From: Pseudonocardia sp. EC080619-01
GTDB lineage: Bacteria; Actinomycetota; Actinomycetes; Mycobacteriales; Pseudonocardiaceae
Assembly (NCBI RefSeq): GCF_001420995.1
Contig: NZ_CP012184.1
Coordinates: 3,766,501-3,830,500, forward strand
DNA length: 64,000 bases
Direction: 5' to 3'
Positions 9,395-20,222 of the stretch are shown here, one piece after another. The notes beneath the pieces are model-generated. The model was not told the DNA's origin, searched no databases, and saw only the letters and a list, made by a program, of their open reading frames with translations. The first letter of the stretch is position 1. Every line of letters begins with the position of its first letter. A program made the translations under genes and the position numbers.

Positions 9395-10921
9395 CTACCG
9401 GGCGGGGACCCCCGTCATGTCCACCGCGAAGCGACCGATCGCGTTGCCCATCGCCGTGACGTTCCGGTCCAGCGCCACCCGGTCGATGTTGGTCAGCCGG
9501 TCGCACGGCGTGTGGTAGCAGGCGTCGTAGGACTGGCCGGGCGTCCCGCCCCACTTCTGCGCCTGCTCCGGGGTCTTCCGCTCCTCGGCGCCGGTGAACA
9601 GCCCGCCCGCCGGGATCCCCGCCTCGATGAAGGGGCCGTAGTCGGAGCGGCCGTCGAACGCGGTGCCCTCCGGGCCCTGCACACCGGCGGCGACCAGCGA
9701 CTCGGTCAGGACCTGCTCCGCGGCCCCCGAACCGGGCGGTCCGGCCTCGCCGCCGAGGCGGTCCGAGTCGTCGCCGTCGTAGACCAGGTACGCCGCGTTC
9801 GGCGAGGCCACCATGTCGAAGTTCAGGTAGAGCCCGACCTTCGCCCGGTCCTGCTGCGAGAGCGACTCGACGTAGCGCGTCGCCCCGACCAGGCCGATCT
9901 CCTCGGCGCCCCACCAGGCGAAACGCACCTTCTGTCCGGCGGGCGGGGCCGCGCCGAGCTTCTGCGCGACGTCCAGCAGCGCGGCACTGCCGCTGCCGTT
10001 GTCGTTGATCCCCGCGCCCTCCGGCACGGAGTCCAGGTGTGCCCCGGCCATCACGACCCGGTCCGGGTCACCGGTGCTCGTCTCGGCGATCACGTTGCGG
10101 GAGGTCTGCTGCTGGATCGTGGTGTCCAGCAGGAGGGTGGCCTGCTGTCCGTCCCGGAGGGCGGCGCCGGCGGTCCTCTGCACGGCGGCGGTCGGCACGA
10201 CGCCCGGTGTCTCGCCGAGGGTGGCGGGCAGCGCCGCGTCCTCGGTGTTGGTGACGATCACGGCCACCGCTCCGGCGGCCCCGGCCAGCCGCGACTTCTG
10301 CCCGAACTCGCAGACGCCCCGCTCGACGACGGCGATCGCGCCGGCCGGCATCTCGGCGTAGTCCTCGGCCTCGCACCCCGGGCTCGGATCCTGCGGGGCG
10401 CGCGGCCGGACCGACAGCGGTGCGGTCAGGCCGCCGGGCGGGGTGGCCGGCGAGAAGCTCAGCACCTCGGTGGGCACCGGCGCGCCCGCCACCGTCAGCC
10501 GGGCGTCGCCCGCGGTGAAGGTGCGGACGTCGAACGACGGCGTCTGCACGTCGTAGCCCGCCTCGCGCAGCGTGCGCGAGACGTAGTCGACGCTCGCGTC
10601 GTAGCCGGGGGTGCCGATCGCCCGGTTGCCGTCGTTCGCGTCGGCGATCTTCTGCAGCTGCTCGAGGTGGGCGTAGGCGGCGTCACCGCTCACCGCCCCG
10701 GCCAGCCGGGCGGGCAGGCCCGGATCGGACTGGGGTGTGGCGCCGTCGGTGCCGGCGGCCCCCGGCGGGAGGACGGCCGTGCCCGGTCCGGCCGGGACGT
10801 TCGCGCAGGCGGCCAGCGCGGCCACCGCCACACCGGCTCCGAGCACCCGAGCCAGGCGGCGGCCGGCCACCCGGCGCCGGGTGCTGCCGCCCGGCGTCGT
10901 TCCCGTCGTTGCCGTCCTCAT
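9395..10921 (-). CDS. Secreted M28-family zinc aminopeptidase lipoprotein with PA domain
   Basis: 508 residues from ATG 10921, preceded on its strand by a G-rich GTGGGGGG site; upstream codons in frame lack a signal sequence. The N-terminus RRLARVLGAGVAVAALAAC is a lipoprotein signal peptide with lipobox LAAC. A PA-type insert follows at ~170-300. The M28 catalytic core has AGAHLDSVPEGAGINDNGSG (zinc His-Asp and bridging Asp), FAWWGAEEIGLVGATRYV (catalytic Glu-Glu) and YLNFDMVASPN. The C-terminal CYHTPCDRLTNID supplies the last zinc His. Related enzymes are Streptomyces aminopeptidase S-type exopeptidases for neutral N-terminal residues. It lies between the two SOS units on the opposite strand and shows no LexA site of its own. 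Confidence 0.92.
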   Translation of the reverse strand: MRTATTGTTPGGSTRRRVAGRRLARVLGAGVAVAALAACANVPAGPGTAVLPPGAAGTDGATPQSDPGLPARLAGAVSGDAAYAHLEQLQKIADANDGNRAIGTPGYDASVDYVSRTLREAGYDVQTPSFDVRTFTAGDARLTVAGAPVPTEVLSFSPATPPGGLTAPLSVRPRAPQDPSPGCEAEDYAEMPAGAIAVVERGVCEFGQKSRLAGAAGAVAVIVTNTEDAALPATLGETPGVVPTAAVQRTAGAALRDGQQATLLLDTTIQQQTSRNVIAETSTGDPDRVVMAGAHLDSVPEGAGINDNGSGSAALLDVAQKLGAAPPAGQKVRFAWWGAEEIGLVGATRYVESLSQQDRAKVGLYLNFDMVASPNAAYLVYDGDDSDRLGGEAGPPGSGAAEQVLTESLVAAGVQGPEGTAFDGRSDYGPFIEAGIPAGGLFTGAEERKTPEQAQKWGGTPGQSYDACYHTPCDRLTNIDRVALDRNVTAMGNAIGRFAVDMTGVPAR

Positions 10922-11247
10922 GGTCCCCCCACTGTCCGGCCCGGTCCCGGGCGTCGTCGGCACCGGCGGTCCGGTGCTCGTGGTGCGCGGCCGGACACGG
11001 TCCGGGTGCACGGCGTCGCACCAGGATCCGTCATCAGGTGTGGACGTGTCGTGAACTCTCGATCTCGACACGGGGTCCCCGATCGGGCGGTATGTCCCGG
11101 GAACCGGACGAACGGAGCGGATCCACGGTCGGTTCACGGTCCTGTCTCAGGACTTCCACAGGTTCGGCTGGTGGACTCGTTCCTGTCGGTGAGGCACTCG
11201 CGAGCAGCCCGCCGACATCCGACAGGGCCCTCCGGGTGGCCCCGCGG

Positions 11248-11327
11248 CCCGGCGCTGGGGAGCGGCCGGTGCCGTGGAGGAATCCGGTACCGCCGTGCGG
11301 GGCCGCCCGGCGCTGGGGAGCGGCCGG
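11248..11327. repeat. 22-bp direct repeat (two copies, 58 bp apart)
   Basis: A 22-bp GC-rich sequence beginning CCCGGCGCTGGGG occurs at 11248-11269 and again at 11306-11327 with no mismatch, in the noncoding region before dnaE2. Confidence 0.8.
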
Positions 11328-11387
11328 CCGGTCCCCGCACGGCACGCCCGTCGCCTCCCTCCGGTCCCGCGCGGGAGCACTCGCGCA

Positions 11388-11410
11388 TCGAACTGACGTT
11401 CGAGTACTCT
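11388..11410 (+). promoter_or_regulatory. LexA (SOS) box and -10 element of dnaE2
   Basis: TCGAAC-TGAC-GTTCGA at 11388-11403 is a perfect LexA box. A -10-like TACTCT at 11405-11410 is followed only 6 nt later by the dnaE2 GTG, so the transcript is probably leaderless. The flanking GTTCGAGTAC is identical to that downstream of the imuA' box. Confidence 0.93.
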
Positions 11411-11416
11411 CGGGCC

Positions 11417-14400
11417 GTGGGCTGGCAGAATCCGGACGTCCCGTGGTCCGAGCTGGAGGGTGCGCTCTCGGGCCGGTCCGTCCGCGACGGTTCGAGCCTG
11501 CGCGGTGGCCCGGAGGCCGACGGCGGCGACGCCCCGGCCTGGTCCGCCCACCGCGGACCGTACGAACCGCCCGCGGGCCTGCGGGCCGGTGCGGCGACCG
11601 TCCCGTACGCCGAGCTGCACTGTCACTCGCACTTCAGCTTCCTGGACGGCGCGAGCGCCCCCGAGGAGCTCGTCGAGCGGGCCGCCGAGCTGGGGCTCGA
11701 GGCGATCGCGCTCACCGACCACGACGGCATGTACGGCGTGGTCCGGTTCGCCGAGGCGGCCCGGGCGCTCGGCATCCGGACCGTGTTCGGCGCCGAGCTG
11801 AGCCTGGGCCTGTCCGCCCCGCAGAACGGTGTCGCCGACCCGGAGGGGGAGCACCTGCTCCTGCTCGCCCGCGGGCCCGATGGCTACCGCGCGCTGTGCC
11901 GCACGATCTCCACCGCGCAGATGCGCGGCGGTGAGAAGGGCCGCCCGGTCTACGACCTCGACGAGGTCGTCGCCGACACCGCGGGCCGGGTCGTCGTGCT
12001 CACCGGCTGCCGCAAGGGCGCGGTGCGCCGGGCGCTGGACCGGCACGGACCCGGGGCGGCGGCCGCCGCGCTGGAGCGCCTCGCGGAACGGTTCGGCCGG
12101 GAGAACGTGCGGGTGGAGCTCACCGTGCACGGCGAGCCGTGCGACACCGAGCGGAACGACGCGCTGGCCGCGCTCGCCGCCGCGGCCGGTGTCGCGACCG
12201 TCGCCACCACCGCCGCGCACTACGCGGCCCCGGACCGGGCGCCGCTGGCCGCCACGGTCGCCGCGGTGCGGGCCCGGCGCAGCCTGGACGAGATCGACCC
12301 GTGGCTGCCCGCGGCGGGCACGGCACACCTTCGGTCCGGCCGGGAGATGACGCGCCGGTTCGAGGACCGGCACCCGGGCGCGGTGGCCCGGGCGGCCGGG
12401 CTGGGCCGGGAGCTGGCGTTCGAGCTGCACCTGGTGGCGCCGGACCTGCCGCCGTTCGACGTGCCGGAGGGGGAGACCGAGGCCTCGTGGCTGCGGGCGC
12501 TCACCGAGCGCGGGCGGCTGCAGCGTTACGGCAGCCACGACGAGAACCCGTTCGCCGCGTACACCGTCGAGCGCGAGCTGGCGATCATCGAGGAGAAGAA
12601 CTTCCCCGGCTACTTCCTGATCGTGCACGACATCGTGGACTTCTGCCGCCGCGAGGACATCTTCTGCCAGGGCCGGGGATCCGCCGCGAACTCCGCGGTC
12701 TGCTACGCGCTGGGCATCACCAACGTCGACGCCGTCCGGCACGGCCTGCTGTTCGAGCGGTTCCTGTCCCCGGACCGCGACGGCTACCCCGACATCGACC
12801 TGGACATCGAGTCCGGACGGCGGGAGGAGGCGATCCAGTACGTCTACCGGCGCTACGGCCGGCTCTTCGCCGCACAGGTCGCGAACGTGATCACCTACCG
12901 GCCGCGGTCGGCGGTCCGCGACACCGCCCGTGCGCTCGGGTTCTCACCCGGCCAGCAGGACGCGTGGAGCAAGCGGGTGGAGCGGTGGCACGCGCTGGAG
13001 GCGTCCGAACTCGGGACGGGCGGGGAGCAGACACTGCAGATGCCGCCGCTGCTGCTCGATCTCGCCGGGCAGCTCATGGGCGCACCCCGGCACCTCGGCA
13101 TCCACTCCGGCGGCATGGTCATCTGCGACCGTCCGGTGTCCGAGGTCGTCCCGGTGGAGTGGGCCCGGATGGAGGACCGCACGGTCGTCCAGTGGGACAA
13201 GGAGGACTGCGCGGCGGCCGGCCTGGTCAAGTTCGACCTGCTCGGCCTGGGCATGCTCACCGCCCTGCACCTGATGGCCGACCTGGTCGAGCGGAACGAC
13301 GGCACCCGGATCGAGCTGCACCGGATCGGTGAGTCCGACCCGGAGGTGTACGCGATGCTCTCCCGCGCCGACTCGGTCGGGGTGTTCCAGGTCGAGTCCC
13401 GCGCCCAGATGGCGACGCTGCCGCGGCTGCGCCCCCGCGAGTTCTACGACCTGGTCGTCGAGGTCGCGCTGATCCGGCCGGGCCCGATCCAGGGCGGCTC
13501 GGTGCACCCCTACATCCGGCGCCGCAACAGGATCGACGACTGGGAGCACGACCACCCGCTGCTGAAGCCCGCGCTGGACAAGACCCTGGGCATCCCGCTG
13601 TTCCAGGAACAGATGATACAGATCGCCGTCGACGTCGCCGGGTTCTCCGCCGCCGAGGCCGACGAGCTGCGCCGCGCGATGGGCGCCAAGCGCTCCACCG
13701 AGAAGATGGAGCGGTTGCGGGGCCGGTTCTTCGACGGGATGGCGGCCAACGGGATCACCGGCGAGCTCGCGGAGACGATCTTCACGAAGATGCTGGCCTT
13801 CGCGAACTTCGGTTTCCCGGAGAGCCACTCGATCAGCTTCGCGGCGCTCGTCTACTACTCGGCCTGGTTCAAGCTCTATCACCCGGCGGCGTTCTGCGCG
13901 GCGCTGCTCAACGCCCAGCCGATGGGGTTCTACTCACCGCAGTCGCTGGTCGCCGACGCCCGCCGGCACGGCGTGCGGGTCCGCCGTCCGGACGTGAACG
14001 AGGGCCGGGCCGACGCGATCCTGCAGCCCGACCCGGACAGCACCGGCGGGTGGGCGGTCCGCCTCGGGCTGTCCGGGATCCGCACGATCGGCACCGACCT
14101 CGCCGGTGCGGTCGACGCCGTGCGGGCGTCCGCGGGGCCGTTCGCCGATCTCCCCGACCTGGCCCGCCGGGTCCGGCTGACCGGGCCGCAGGCCGAGGCG
14201 CTGGCCACCGCGGGGGCGTTCGGCTGTTTCGGGGTGGAGCGCCGGGAGGCGCTGTGGGCGGCCGGCGTCGTCGCGGGGGTCCGGCCCGAGCACCTGCCCG
14301 GCACCGCCGTCGGCTTCGACGCACCGGCGCTGCCCGGGATGACCGACGCCGAGCTGACCGTCTCCGACGTCTGGGCCACCGGCGTCTCACCGGACAGCCA

Positions 14401-14773
14401 CCCGGTGCAGCACCTGCGGGGGAAGCTCGACGGGCTCGGTGCGGTCCGGATCGACCGGCTCGACGACGTCGGCCGTCGCGCCGGGCCGGACGCGCCGCCC
14501 CGGGTCCTGGTCGGCGGCCTGGTCACGCACCGGCAGCGCCCGGCGACGGCGCGCGGGGTGACGTTCGTGAACCTGGAGGACGAGTCCGGGATGCTGAACG
14601 TGACCTGCTCCGAGGGCCTGTGGGCGCGGTACCGGTCGGTGGCGCTGGGCAGCGCCGCGCTGCTGGTGCGCGGACGGCTGGAACGCAGCCCCGAGGGCGT
14701 CCTCAACCTGCTGGCGGACCGGCTCCAGCGGATGCCGCTGGCCGTCCCCGTGCAGTCCCGCGACTTCCGCTGA
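11417..14773 (+). CDS. dnaE2: Error-prone DNA polymerase DnaE2
   Basis: 1118 residues. I chose GTG 11417 because its N-terminus MGWQNPDVPWSELEGALSG matches mycobacterial DnaE2 and lies just after the SOS promoter; the frame stays open far upstream without coding character. A PHP domain (YAELHCHSHFSFLDGAS, ALTDHDGMYGV) starts near residue 65. The C-family polymerase palm has GYPDIDLDIE (~460) and a third Asp in VVQWDKED (~592). An OB fold occupies ~1030-1070. It replaces DnaE1 at lesions, with ImuB and ImuA', giving damage-induced mutagenesis. LexA control is direct. No shine-dalgarno is visible, consistent with a leaderless mRNA. Confidence 0.96.
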   Translation: MGWQNPDVPWSELEGALSGRSVRDGSSLRGGPEADGGDAPAWSAHRGPYEPPAGLRAGAATVPYAELHCHSHFSFLDGASAPEELVERAAELGLEAIALTDHDGMYGVVRFAEAARALGIRTVFGAELSLGLSAPQNGVADPEGEHLLLLARGPDGYRALCRTISTAQMRGGEKGRPVYDLDEVVADTAGRVVVLTGCRKGAVRRALDRHGPGAAAAALERLAERFGRENVRVELTVHGEPCDTERNDALAALAAAAGVATVATTAAHYAAPDRAPLAATVAAVRARRSLDEIDPWLPAAGTAHLRSGREMTRRFEDRHPGAVARAAGLGRELAFELHLVAPDLPPFDVPEGETEASWLRALTERGRLQRYGSHDENPFAAYTVERELAIIEEKNFPGYFLIVHDIVDFCRREDIFCQGRGSAANSAVCYALGITNVDAVRHGLLFERFLSPDRDGYPDIDLDIESGRREEAIQYVYRRYGRLFAAQVANVITYRPRSAVRDTARALGFSPGQQDAWSKRVERWHALEASELGTGGEQTLQMPPLLLDLAGQLMGAPRHLGIHSGGMVICDRPVSEVVPVEWARMEDRTVVQWDKEDCAAAGLVKFDLLGLGMLTALHLMADLVERNDGTRIELHRIGESDPEVYAMLSRADSVGVFQVESRAQMATLPRLRPREFYDLVVEVALIRPGPIQGGSVHPYIRRRNRIDDWEHDHPLLKPALDKTLGIPLFQEQMIQIAVDVAGFSAAEADELRRAMGAKRSTEKMERLRGRFFDGMAANGITGELAETIFTKMLAFANFGFPESHSISFAALVYYSAWFKLYHPAAFCAALLNAQPMGFYSPQSLVADARRHGVRVRRPDVNEGRADAILQPDPDSTGGWAVRLGLSGIRTIGTDLAGAVDAVRASAGPFADLPDLARRVRLTGPQAEALATAGAFGCFGVERREALWAAGVVAGVRPEHLPGTAVGFDAPALPGMTDAELTVSDVWATGVSPDSHPVQHLRGKLDGLGAVRIDRLDDVGRRAGPDAPPRVLVGGLVTHRQRPATARGVTFVNLEDESGMLNVTCSEGLWARYRSVALGSAALLVRGRLERSPEGVLNLLADRLQRMPLAVPVQSRDFR

Positions 14774-14786
14774 CCTGCACCGGACA

Positions 14787-14837
14787 CGGCTCGAGGAGCC
14801 CAGGTCCGGTGACACCGGACCGGAGCTCCTCGAGCCG
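14787..14837. terminator. Bidirectional two-stem terminator between dnaE2 and the transporter gene
   Basis: A 13-bp outer stem (14787-14799 with 14825-14837) encloses a second hairpin GGTCCGGT/ACCGGACC. It lies 13 bp after dnaE2 and 18 bp beyond the convergent transporter stop, so it can serve both. Confidence 0.8.
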
Positions 14838-14854
14838 CGGATCCCGCGGATGCG

Positions 14855-15514
14855 TCAGGACTTGACCAGCGGGTTGCCCATCGCCATCGCGCGTCCACCG
14901 AGGGTCTGGCCGAAGGCGTCGAACAGGATATACGCGAACACGATGCAGAACCCGAAGGTCGTGATCCCGGCGATCGGGAACAGCCCCGCGTTCCCGGCCG
15001 TGACGCCGAGGTAGGCCAGCACGAAGGTGATGTCCACCAGTACGAAGCCGATCGTGAACATCAGCGGCAGGCGCAGGGTGGCCAGCGTCAGCAGGATGAA
15101 GACCAGGGTGAACGACAGCAGGTAGGCCGACTGGATCGACCCGATCTGGTCGGTCGCCAGTGGTCCGCCCGTGCCGGCGTCGATGATCCAGCCGTTGTTC
15201 AGCGCCATCAGGAGGACACCGAAGCTGGTCCAGAACGCGGAGAACACCCCGAAGATCGCGGCGGTGACACTGTCCCCGACCCGCAGTGCGGACATCGCGG
15301 CCAGCAGCAGGAACAGGCCCGCGGAGAAGGTGACGATCGGGATCATGCCGCCGGGCAGCGCGGTGGTGTCCAGGTAGCCGACGAACCAGAGGCCCAGCGT
15401 GATGCCCGAGGGCAGGAAGCAGATCAGGCCCATCAGGGCGGGGTTGGCGGCCGGCGCGGCCGCCGCGGGCGGGGCGGCCGTCTGGGCCCCAGCGGTCTCG
15501 CTCTCCACACTCAT
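14855..15514 (-). CDS. GPR1/FUN34/YaaH-family acetate/succinate transporter
   Basis: 219 residues from ATG 15514, with GAGGAG at suitable spacing upstream on its strand, which decides the start over a GTG nine codons earlier. After a short Ala/Pro-rich leader comes the family signature [24 protein letters not shown], then six predicted helices: ~25-47, 55-75, 80-103, 128-147, 151-172, 176-200. [20 protein letters not shown] is the conserved third-helix/loop region. Homologues such as SatP move acetate and succinate in symport with protons. It is monocistronic and convergent with dnaE2. Substrate is inferred from the family. Confidence 0.88.
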   Translation of the reverse strand: MSVESETAGAQTAAPPAAAAPAANPALMGLICFLPSGITLGLWFVGYLDTTALPGGMIPIVTFSAGLFLLLAAMSALRVGDSVTAAIFGVFSAFWTSFGVLLMALNNGWIIDAGTGGPLATDQIGSIQSAYLLSFTLVFILLTLATLRLPLMFTIGFVLVDITFVLAYLGVTAGNAGLFPIAGITTFGFCIVFAYILFDAFGQTLGGRAMAMGNPLVKS

Positions 15515-15745
15515 CGCAGACTCCTCGTCGAGTTCGGTCACCGGTCCGGCACCGGCCGTGTGATTCTGCTCTCGTCGAGATCGTTTCCGGCCCCTCCGGA
15601 CGACCAGACCGCATCCCCTACCCCGGTTGCACGCAGAAAGCCTGTTCTCCCAGGTCGGACCGCCCGGATCCTCTACCTCGGCGGCACGTCCGCGTCCTTC
15701 GGTCAGGTTCGGCGGCCCGTACCCGCACCTGCGAGGATGCCTGAT

Positions 15746-16597
15746 GTGAGTGCAACGGTCATGGACGGCAAGGCGACCCTGGCGGAACTGCTCGAGGATC
15801 TGCGGGTCCGCGTCGAGAAGCTGACGGCGGCCGGGCGGACCCCCGGCCTGGGAACCGTCCTGGTCGGTGACGACCCCGGATCACACGCCTACGTCCGCGG
15901 CAAGCACCGCGACTGCGCGAAGGTCGGGATCACCTCCCTGCAGCGCGAGCTGCCGGCCGACGCGAGCCAGGCCCAGGTCGACGACACGATCGACGAGCTG
16001 AACGCCGACCCGTCGTGCACGGGGTTCATCGTCCAGCTCCCGCTCCCGGCCGGGCTGGACTCGGGTGCCGCGCTGGAGCGCGTCGACCCGCTCAAGGACG
16101 CCGACGGCCTCCACCCGGTCAACCTCGGCCGGCTGGTGCTCGGTGAGCCCGGTCCGCTGCCGTGCACGCCGCGCGGGATCGTCGCGCTGTGCCGGCGCTT
16201 CGGTGTCGAGCTGGACGGCGCGCGGGTCGTAGTGGTCGGGCGCGGGGTCACCGTCGGCCGTCCGCTGGGCCTGCTGCTGACCCGGCGCAGCGAGAACGCC
16301 ACCGTGACCCTGTGCCACACGGGTACGACGGACCTGACCGCGCACCTGCGGGAGGCCGACGTCGTCGTCGCGGCCGCGGGCAGGGCGGGACTGATCACCG
16401 CGGACCAGGTCAAGCCGGGGGCGGCGGTGCTCGACGTCGGCGTGACCCGGACCGATCTCGGCCTGGTCGGCGACGTCGCACCGGAGGTCGCGGAGGTGGC
16501 CGGGCTGCTGGCGCCGATGCCGGGTGGTGTCGGCCCGATGACCCGCGGGATGCTGCTGACGAACGTGGTCGAGGCCGCGGAGCGCGCGGCGGGCTGA
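15746..16597 (+). CDS. folD: Bifunctional methylenetetrahydrofolate dehydrogenase / methenyltetrahydrofolate cyclohydrolase
   Basis: 283 residues from GTG 15746 ([15 protein letters not shown]), with GAGG at 15733-15736; an in-frame ATG at 15737 would add only three residues and overlap that site. The catalytic [14 protein letters not shown] contains the family Tyr and Lys. [12 protein letters not shown] and [16 protein letters not shown] follow, then the NADP Rossmann region [18 protein letters not shown] and [17 protein letters not shown]. It interconverts 5,10-methylene-, methenyl- and 10-formyl-THF, the formyl donor for PurN and PurH nearby. The downstream DUF3017 gene is probably co-transcribed. 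Confidence 0.96.
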   Translation: MSATVMDGKATLAELLEDLRVRVEKLTAAGRTPGLGTVLVGDDPGSHAYVRGKHRDCAKVGITSLQRELPADASQAQVDDTIDELNADPSCTGFIVQLPLPAGLDSGAALERVDPLKDADGLHPVNLGRLVLGEPGPLPCTPRGIVALCRRFGVELDGARVVVVGRGVTVGRPLGLLLTRRSENATVTLCHTGTTDLTAHLREADVVVAAAGRAGLITADQVKPGAAVLDVGVTRTDLGLVGDVAPEVAEVAGLLAPMPGGVGPMTRGMLLTNVVEAAERAAG

Positions 16598-16631
16598 GCG
16601 TCCGGCACCCGGCCGGGGCGGAGGAGCACCG

Positions 16632-16940
16632 ATGGCGACGACCCGGAGCGGGTTCGGGCTGCGAGCGCGGCTGCGCGCGTACTGGCCGCTGCTCACCGTC
16701 CTCGCGATCGCCCTGATCGGGCTGCAGCGGGTGGCCACCGAGCACTGGCGGGAGGGATCGGCCGCCCTCGGTGTCGCGATGCTCGTCGCGGCCGTGCTGC
16801 GGGTGGTGCTGCCGCCGGACCGGGTGGGGCTGCTCGCCGTCCGCGGCCGCTACGTCGACGCGCTCGTCTACGGCGGGTTCGGCCTCGCCGTGCTGGCGCT
16901 GGCCCTGACGATCACCCGGGGCTCGCTGACCGTCAGCTGA
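16632..16940 (+). CDS. DUF3017 small membrane protein
   Basis: 102 residues with a basic N-terminus and three hydrophobic helices (approximately 18-35, 44-62 and 76-95), joined by the conserved LPPDRVGLLAVRGRYVDALVYGG segment. DUF3017 genes usually follow folD in actinomycetes, as here, 34 bp downstream; GCGGAGGAG precedes the ATG. Function unknown. Confidence 0.85.
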   Translation: MATTRSGFGLRARLRAYWPLLTVLAIALIGLQRVATEHWREGSAALGVAMLVAAVLRVVLPPDRVGLLAVRGRYVDALVYGGFGLAVLALALTITRGSLTVS

Positions 16941-16946
16941 GCCCGC

Positions 16947-17153
16947 TCAGCGCCGGGCGCCGCCGGGAGTGGCGGGTCCGGCCGGGCGACGGGTGGGCGG
17001 GCGCCGCGGACCGGCCGGGCGCTTGCTGCCCGGGCGCCCGGGGCCGGTGCTGGTGGCCCGGGGGCCGTGCGACGTCCCGGGCGTACGACGGTCCGGCCGG
17101 GCGGGGCCGGTGGCCCCGGGCGGCACGGCGGTCGGCTGCTTGATAATGATCAT
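16947..17153 (-). CDS. Possible small basic Pro/Gly/Arg-rich protein, leaderless from a Fur/Zur-like box
   Basis: A 68-codon frame from ATG 17153, beginning MIIIKQPTAVPPG and continuing as Pro/Gly/Arg-rich sequence with no recognised domain and no metal-binding Cys or His cluster. The ATG lies inside a Fur/Zur-like box, and a -10-like TAGAAT (minus strand, 17169-17164) ends 10 nt before it, so a leaderless transcript is plausible. The stop is 7 bp beyond the convergent DUF3017 gene. The biased composition is also what random GC-rich DNA gives, so whether it is translated is uncertain; I could not assign a family. Confidence 0.3.
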   Translation of the reverse strand: MIIIKQPTAVPPGATGPARPDRRTPGTSHGPRATSTGPGRPGSKRPAGPRRPPTRRPAGPATPGGARR

Positions 17154-17160
17154 CGCTAAC
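17141..17160. promoter_or_regulatory. Fur/Zur-family operator-like site
   Basis: TGATAATGATCATCGCTAAC lies in a strikingly AT-rich patch. It contains the 8-bp palindrome ATGATCAT and matches the Fur consensus GATAATGATAATCATTATC at about 15 of 19 positions and an actinobacterial Zur-type box at about 11 of 15. It overlaps the start of the possible minus-strand gene at 17153. Confidence 0.5.
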
Positions 17161-17240
17161 AGAATTCTACCGGGCGCTACGCACGCTGGGTGACGGGGGA
17201 TGCCGCCGGACGGGTCCAAGATCGTCCCCGTCGGCCTCCG

Positions 17241-17278
17241 GGTCACCCGATGATCGCAATGGTGATCATCCGGGTGGC
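17241..17278. repeat. Inverted repeat with GATGATC/GATCATC arms
   Basis: GATGATC at 17249-17255 pairs with GATCATC at 17264-17270, extended outward by CACCC/GGGTG with one bulged base. It lies 90 bp from the Fur/Zur-like site and could be a second operator half or a hairpin. Confidence 0.55.
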
Positions 17279-17310
17279 CGTATGTGAGCAGGGGTCGCCC
17301 CGTATGCGCC

Positions 17311-17345
17311 GAGGGCCCGTCCCGGCGATGCGGGTACGGGCCCTC
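17311..17345 (-). terminator. Terminator downstream of icd
   Basis: GAGGGCCCGTCCCG (17311-17324) pairs with 17331-17345 with a single bulged T and a 6-nt loop, 21 bp past the icd stop. Confidence 0.8.
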
Positions 17346-17366
17346 GTGCGGAGGTGGTGCGCGGGA

Positions 17367-19598
<2,232 letters not shown>

Positions 19599-19847
19599 CG
19601 CGTGTCTGGCCTGCCTCGGGCTCGTCGGGTGTGTGCTGCGGCCCTGCCGCGACGCCGACGACCTGCCCGGGGTGACCGGGCGGGGGCCCCGGCGCGGCGG
19701 CCCGCTTTCCGCGGCACACGCTATCTCGTTCGGACCCCCGTCCGCCCGCAGGAGTAACCCGTCCGACACCCCGGCCGGTGGATCTGCGGAACGTGCCGGA
19801 CCGGCTACCGTACGCACGACGACGACGGCGGGGAGGGGACGGACCGC

Positions 19848-20180
19848 GTGGCGAAGGTGAAGATCCCGGGGCTCACGAGGACGACGTTCCTGAGCGGATG
19901 GCCCCTGGTGGCGCTGATCGCGGTCGGGCTGACCGCCGTGGCCCTGCTCTACGGCGGCGCCACCGACGAGTTCGGCAGCACCTGCCGGGTGACCGTGCAG
20001 GCCGCCGAGGTGACGGTCCGTGCGGCGCCCGCGGCGTCCGCGCAGCCGGTCGACACGCTCACCCGGGGCGAGGAGGTCGGCGCCGAGACGATCGTCGACA
20101 GCGGCTTCCGCAAACTCACCGGCGGCGACCGGTGGGTGCCGTCGAACAGCGTCGCCGCGACCGCGGGCAGCGTGTGCTGA
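19848..20180 (+). CDS. Small membrane-anchored SH3-like (SH3b) domain protein
   Basis: 110 residues from GTG, with GGGAGGGG at 19831-19838. A single N-terminal hydrophobic helix (about 17-36) follows a basic start. The rest ([35 protein letters not shown]...RWVPSNSVA) has the pattern of a bacterial SH3 domain: VRAAPS-like strand, LTRGEEV turn, and a closing RWVP strand. Two Cys (one at the domain start, one the final residue) could pair outside the membrane. A cell-wall or extracytoplasmic binding role is inferred from the fold only. It lies 43 bp before xthA with no terminator between. Confidence 0.7.
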   Translation: MAKVKIPGLTRTTFLSGWPLVALIAVGLTAVALLYGGATDEFGSTCRVTVQAAEVTVRAAPAASAQPVDTLTRGEEVGAETIVDSGFRKLTGGDRWVPSNSVAATAGSVC

Positions 20181-20222
20181 GGGGGTTGCAGCGCGTGACC
20201 TCCGGTACGGGAGGGTAGGGGC

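Larger units (their letters stand above)
10922..11416. other. Intergenic region between M28 peptidase and dnaE2
   Basis: 495 bp between divergently transcribed genes. The right end holds the dnaE2 SOS promoter. A 22-bp direct repeat lies at 11248-11269 and 11306-11327. I find no supportable gene; open frames here are extensions of dnaE2 or the peptidase in frames with atypical composition. Confidence 0.6.

Noticed and set aside
8855-11416. Long plus-strand open frame upstream of dnaE2, covering the M28 peptidase
   Set aside because: It is antisense to a well-supported gene, has Arg/Gly-rich non-protein-like content and no start site; dnaE2 begins at 11417.
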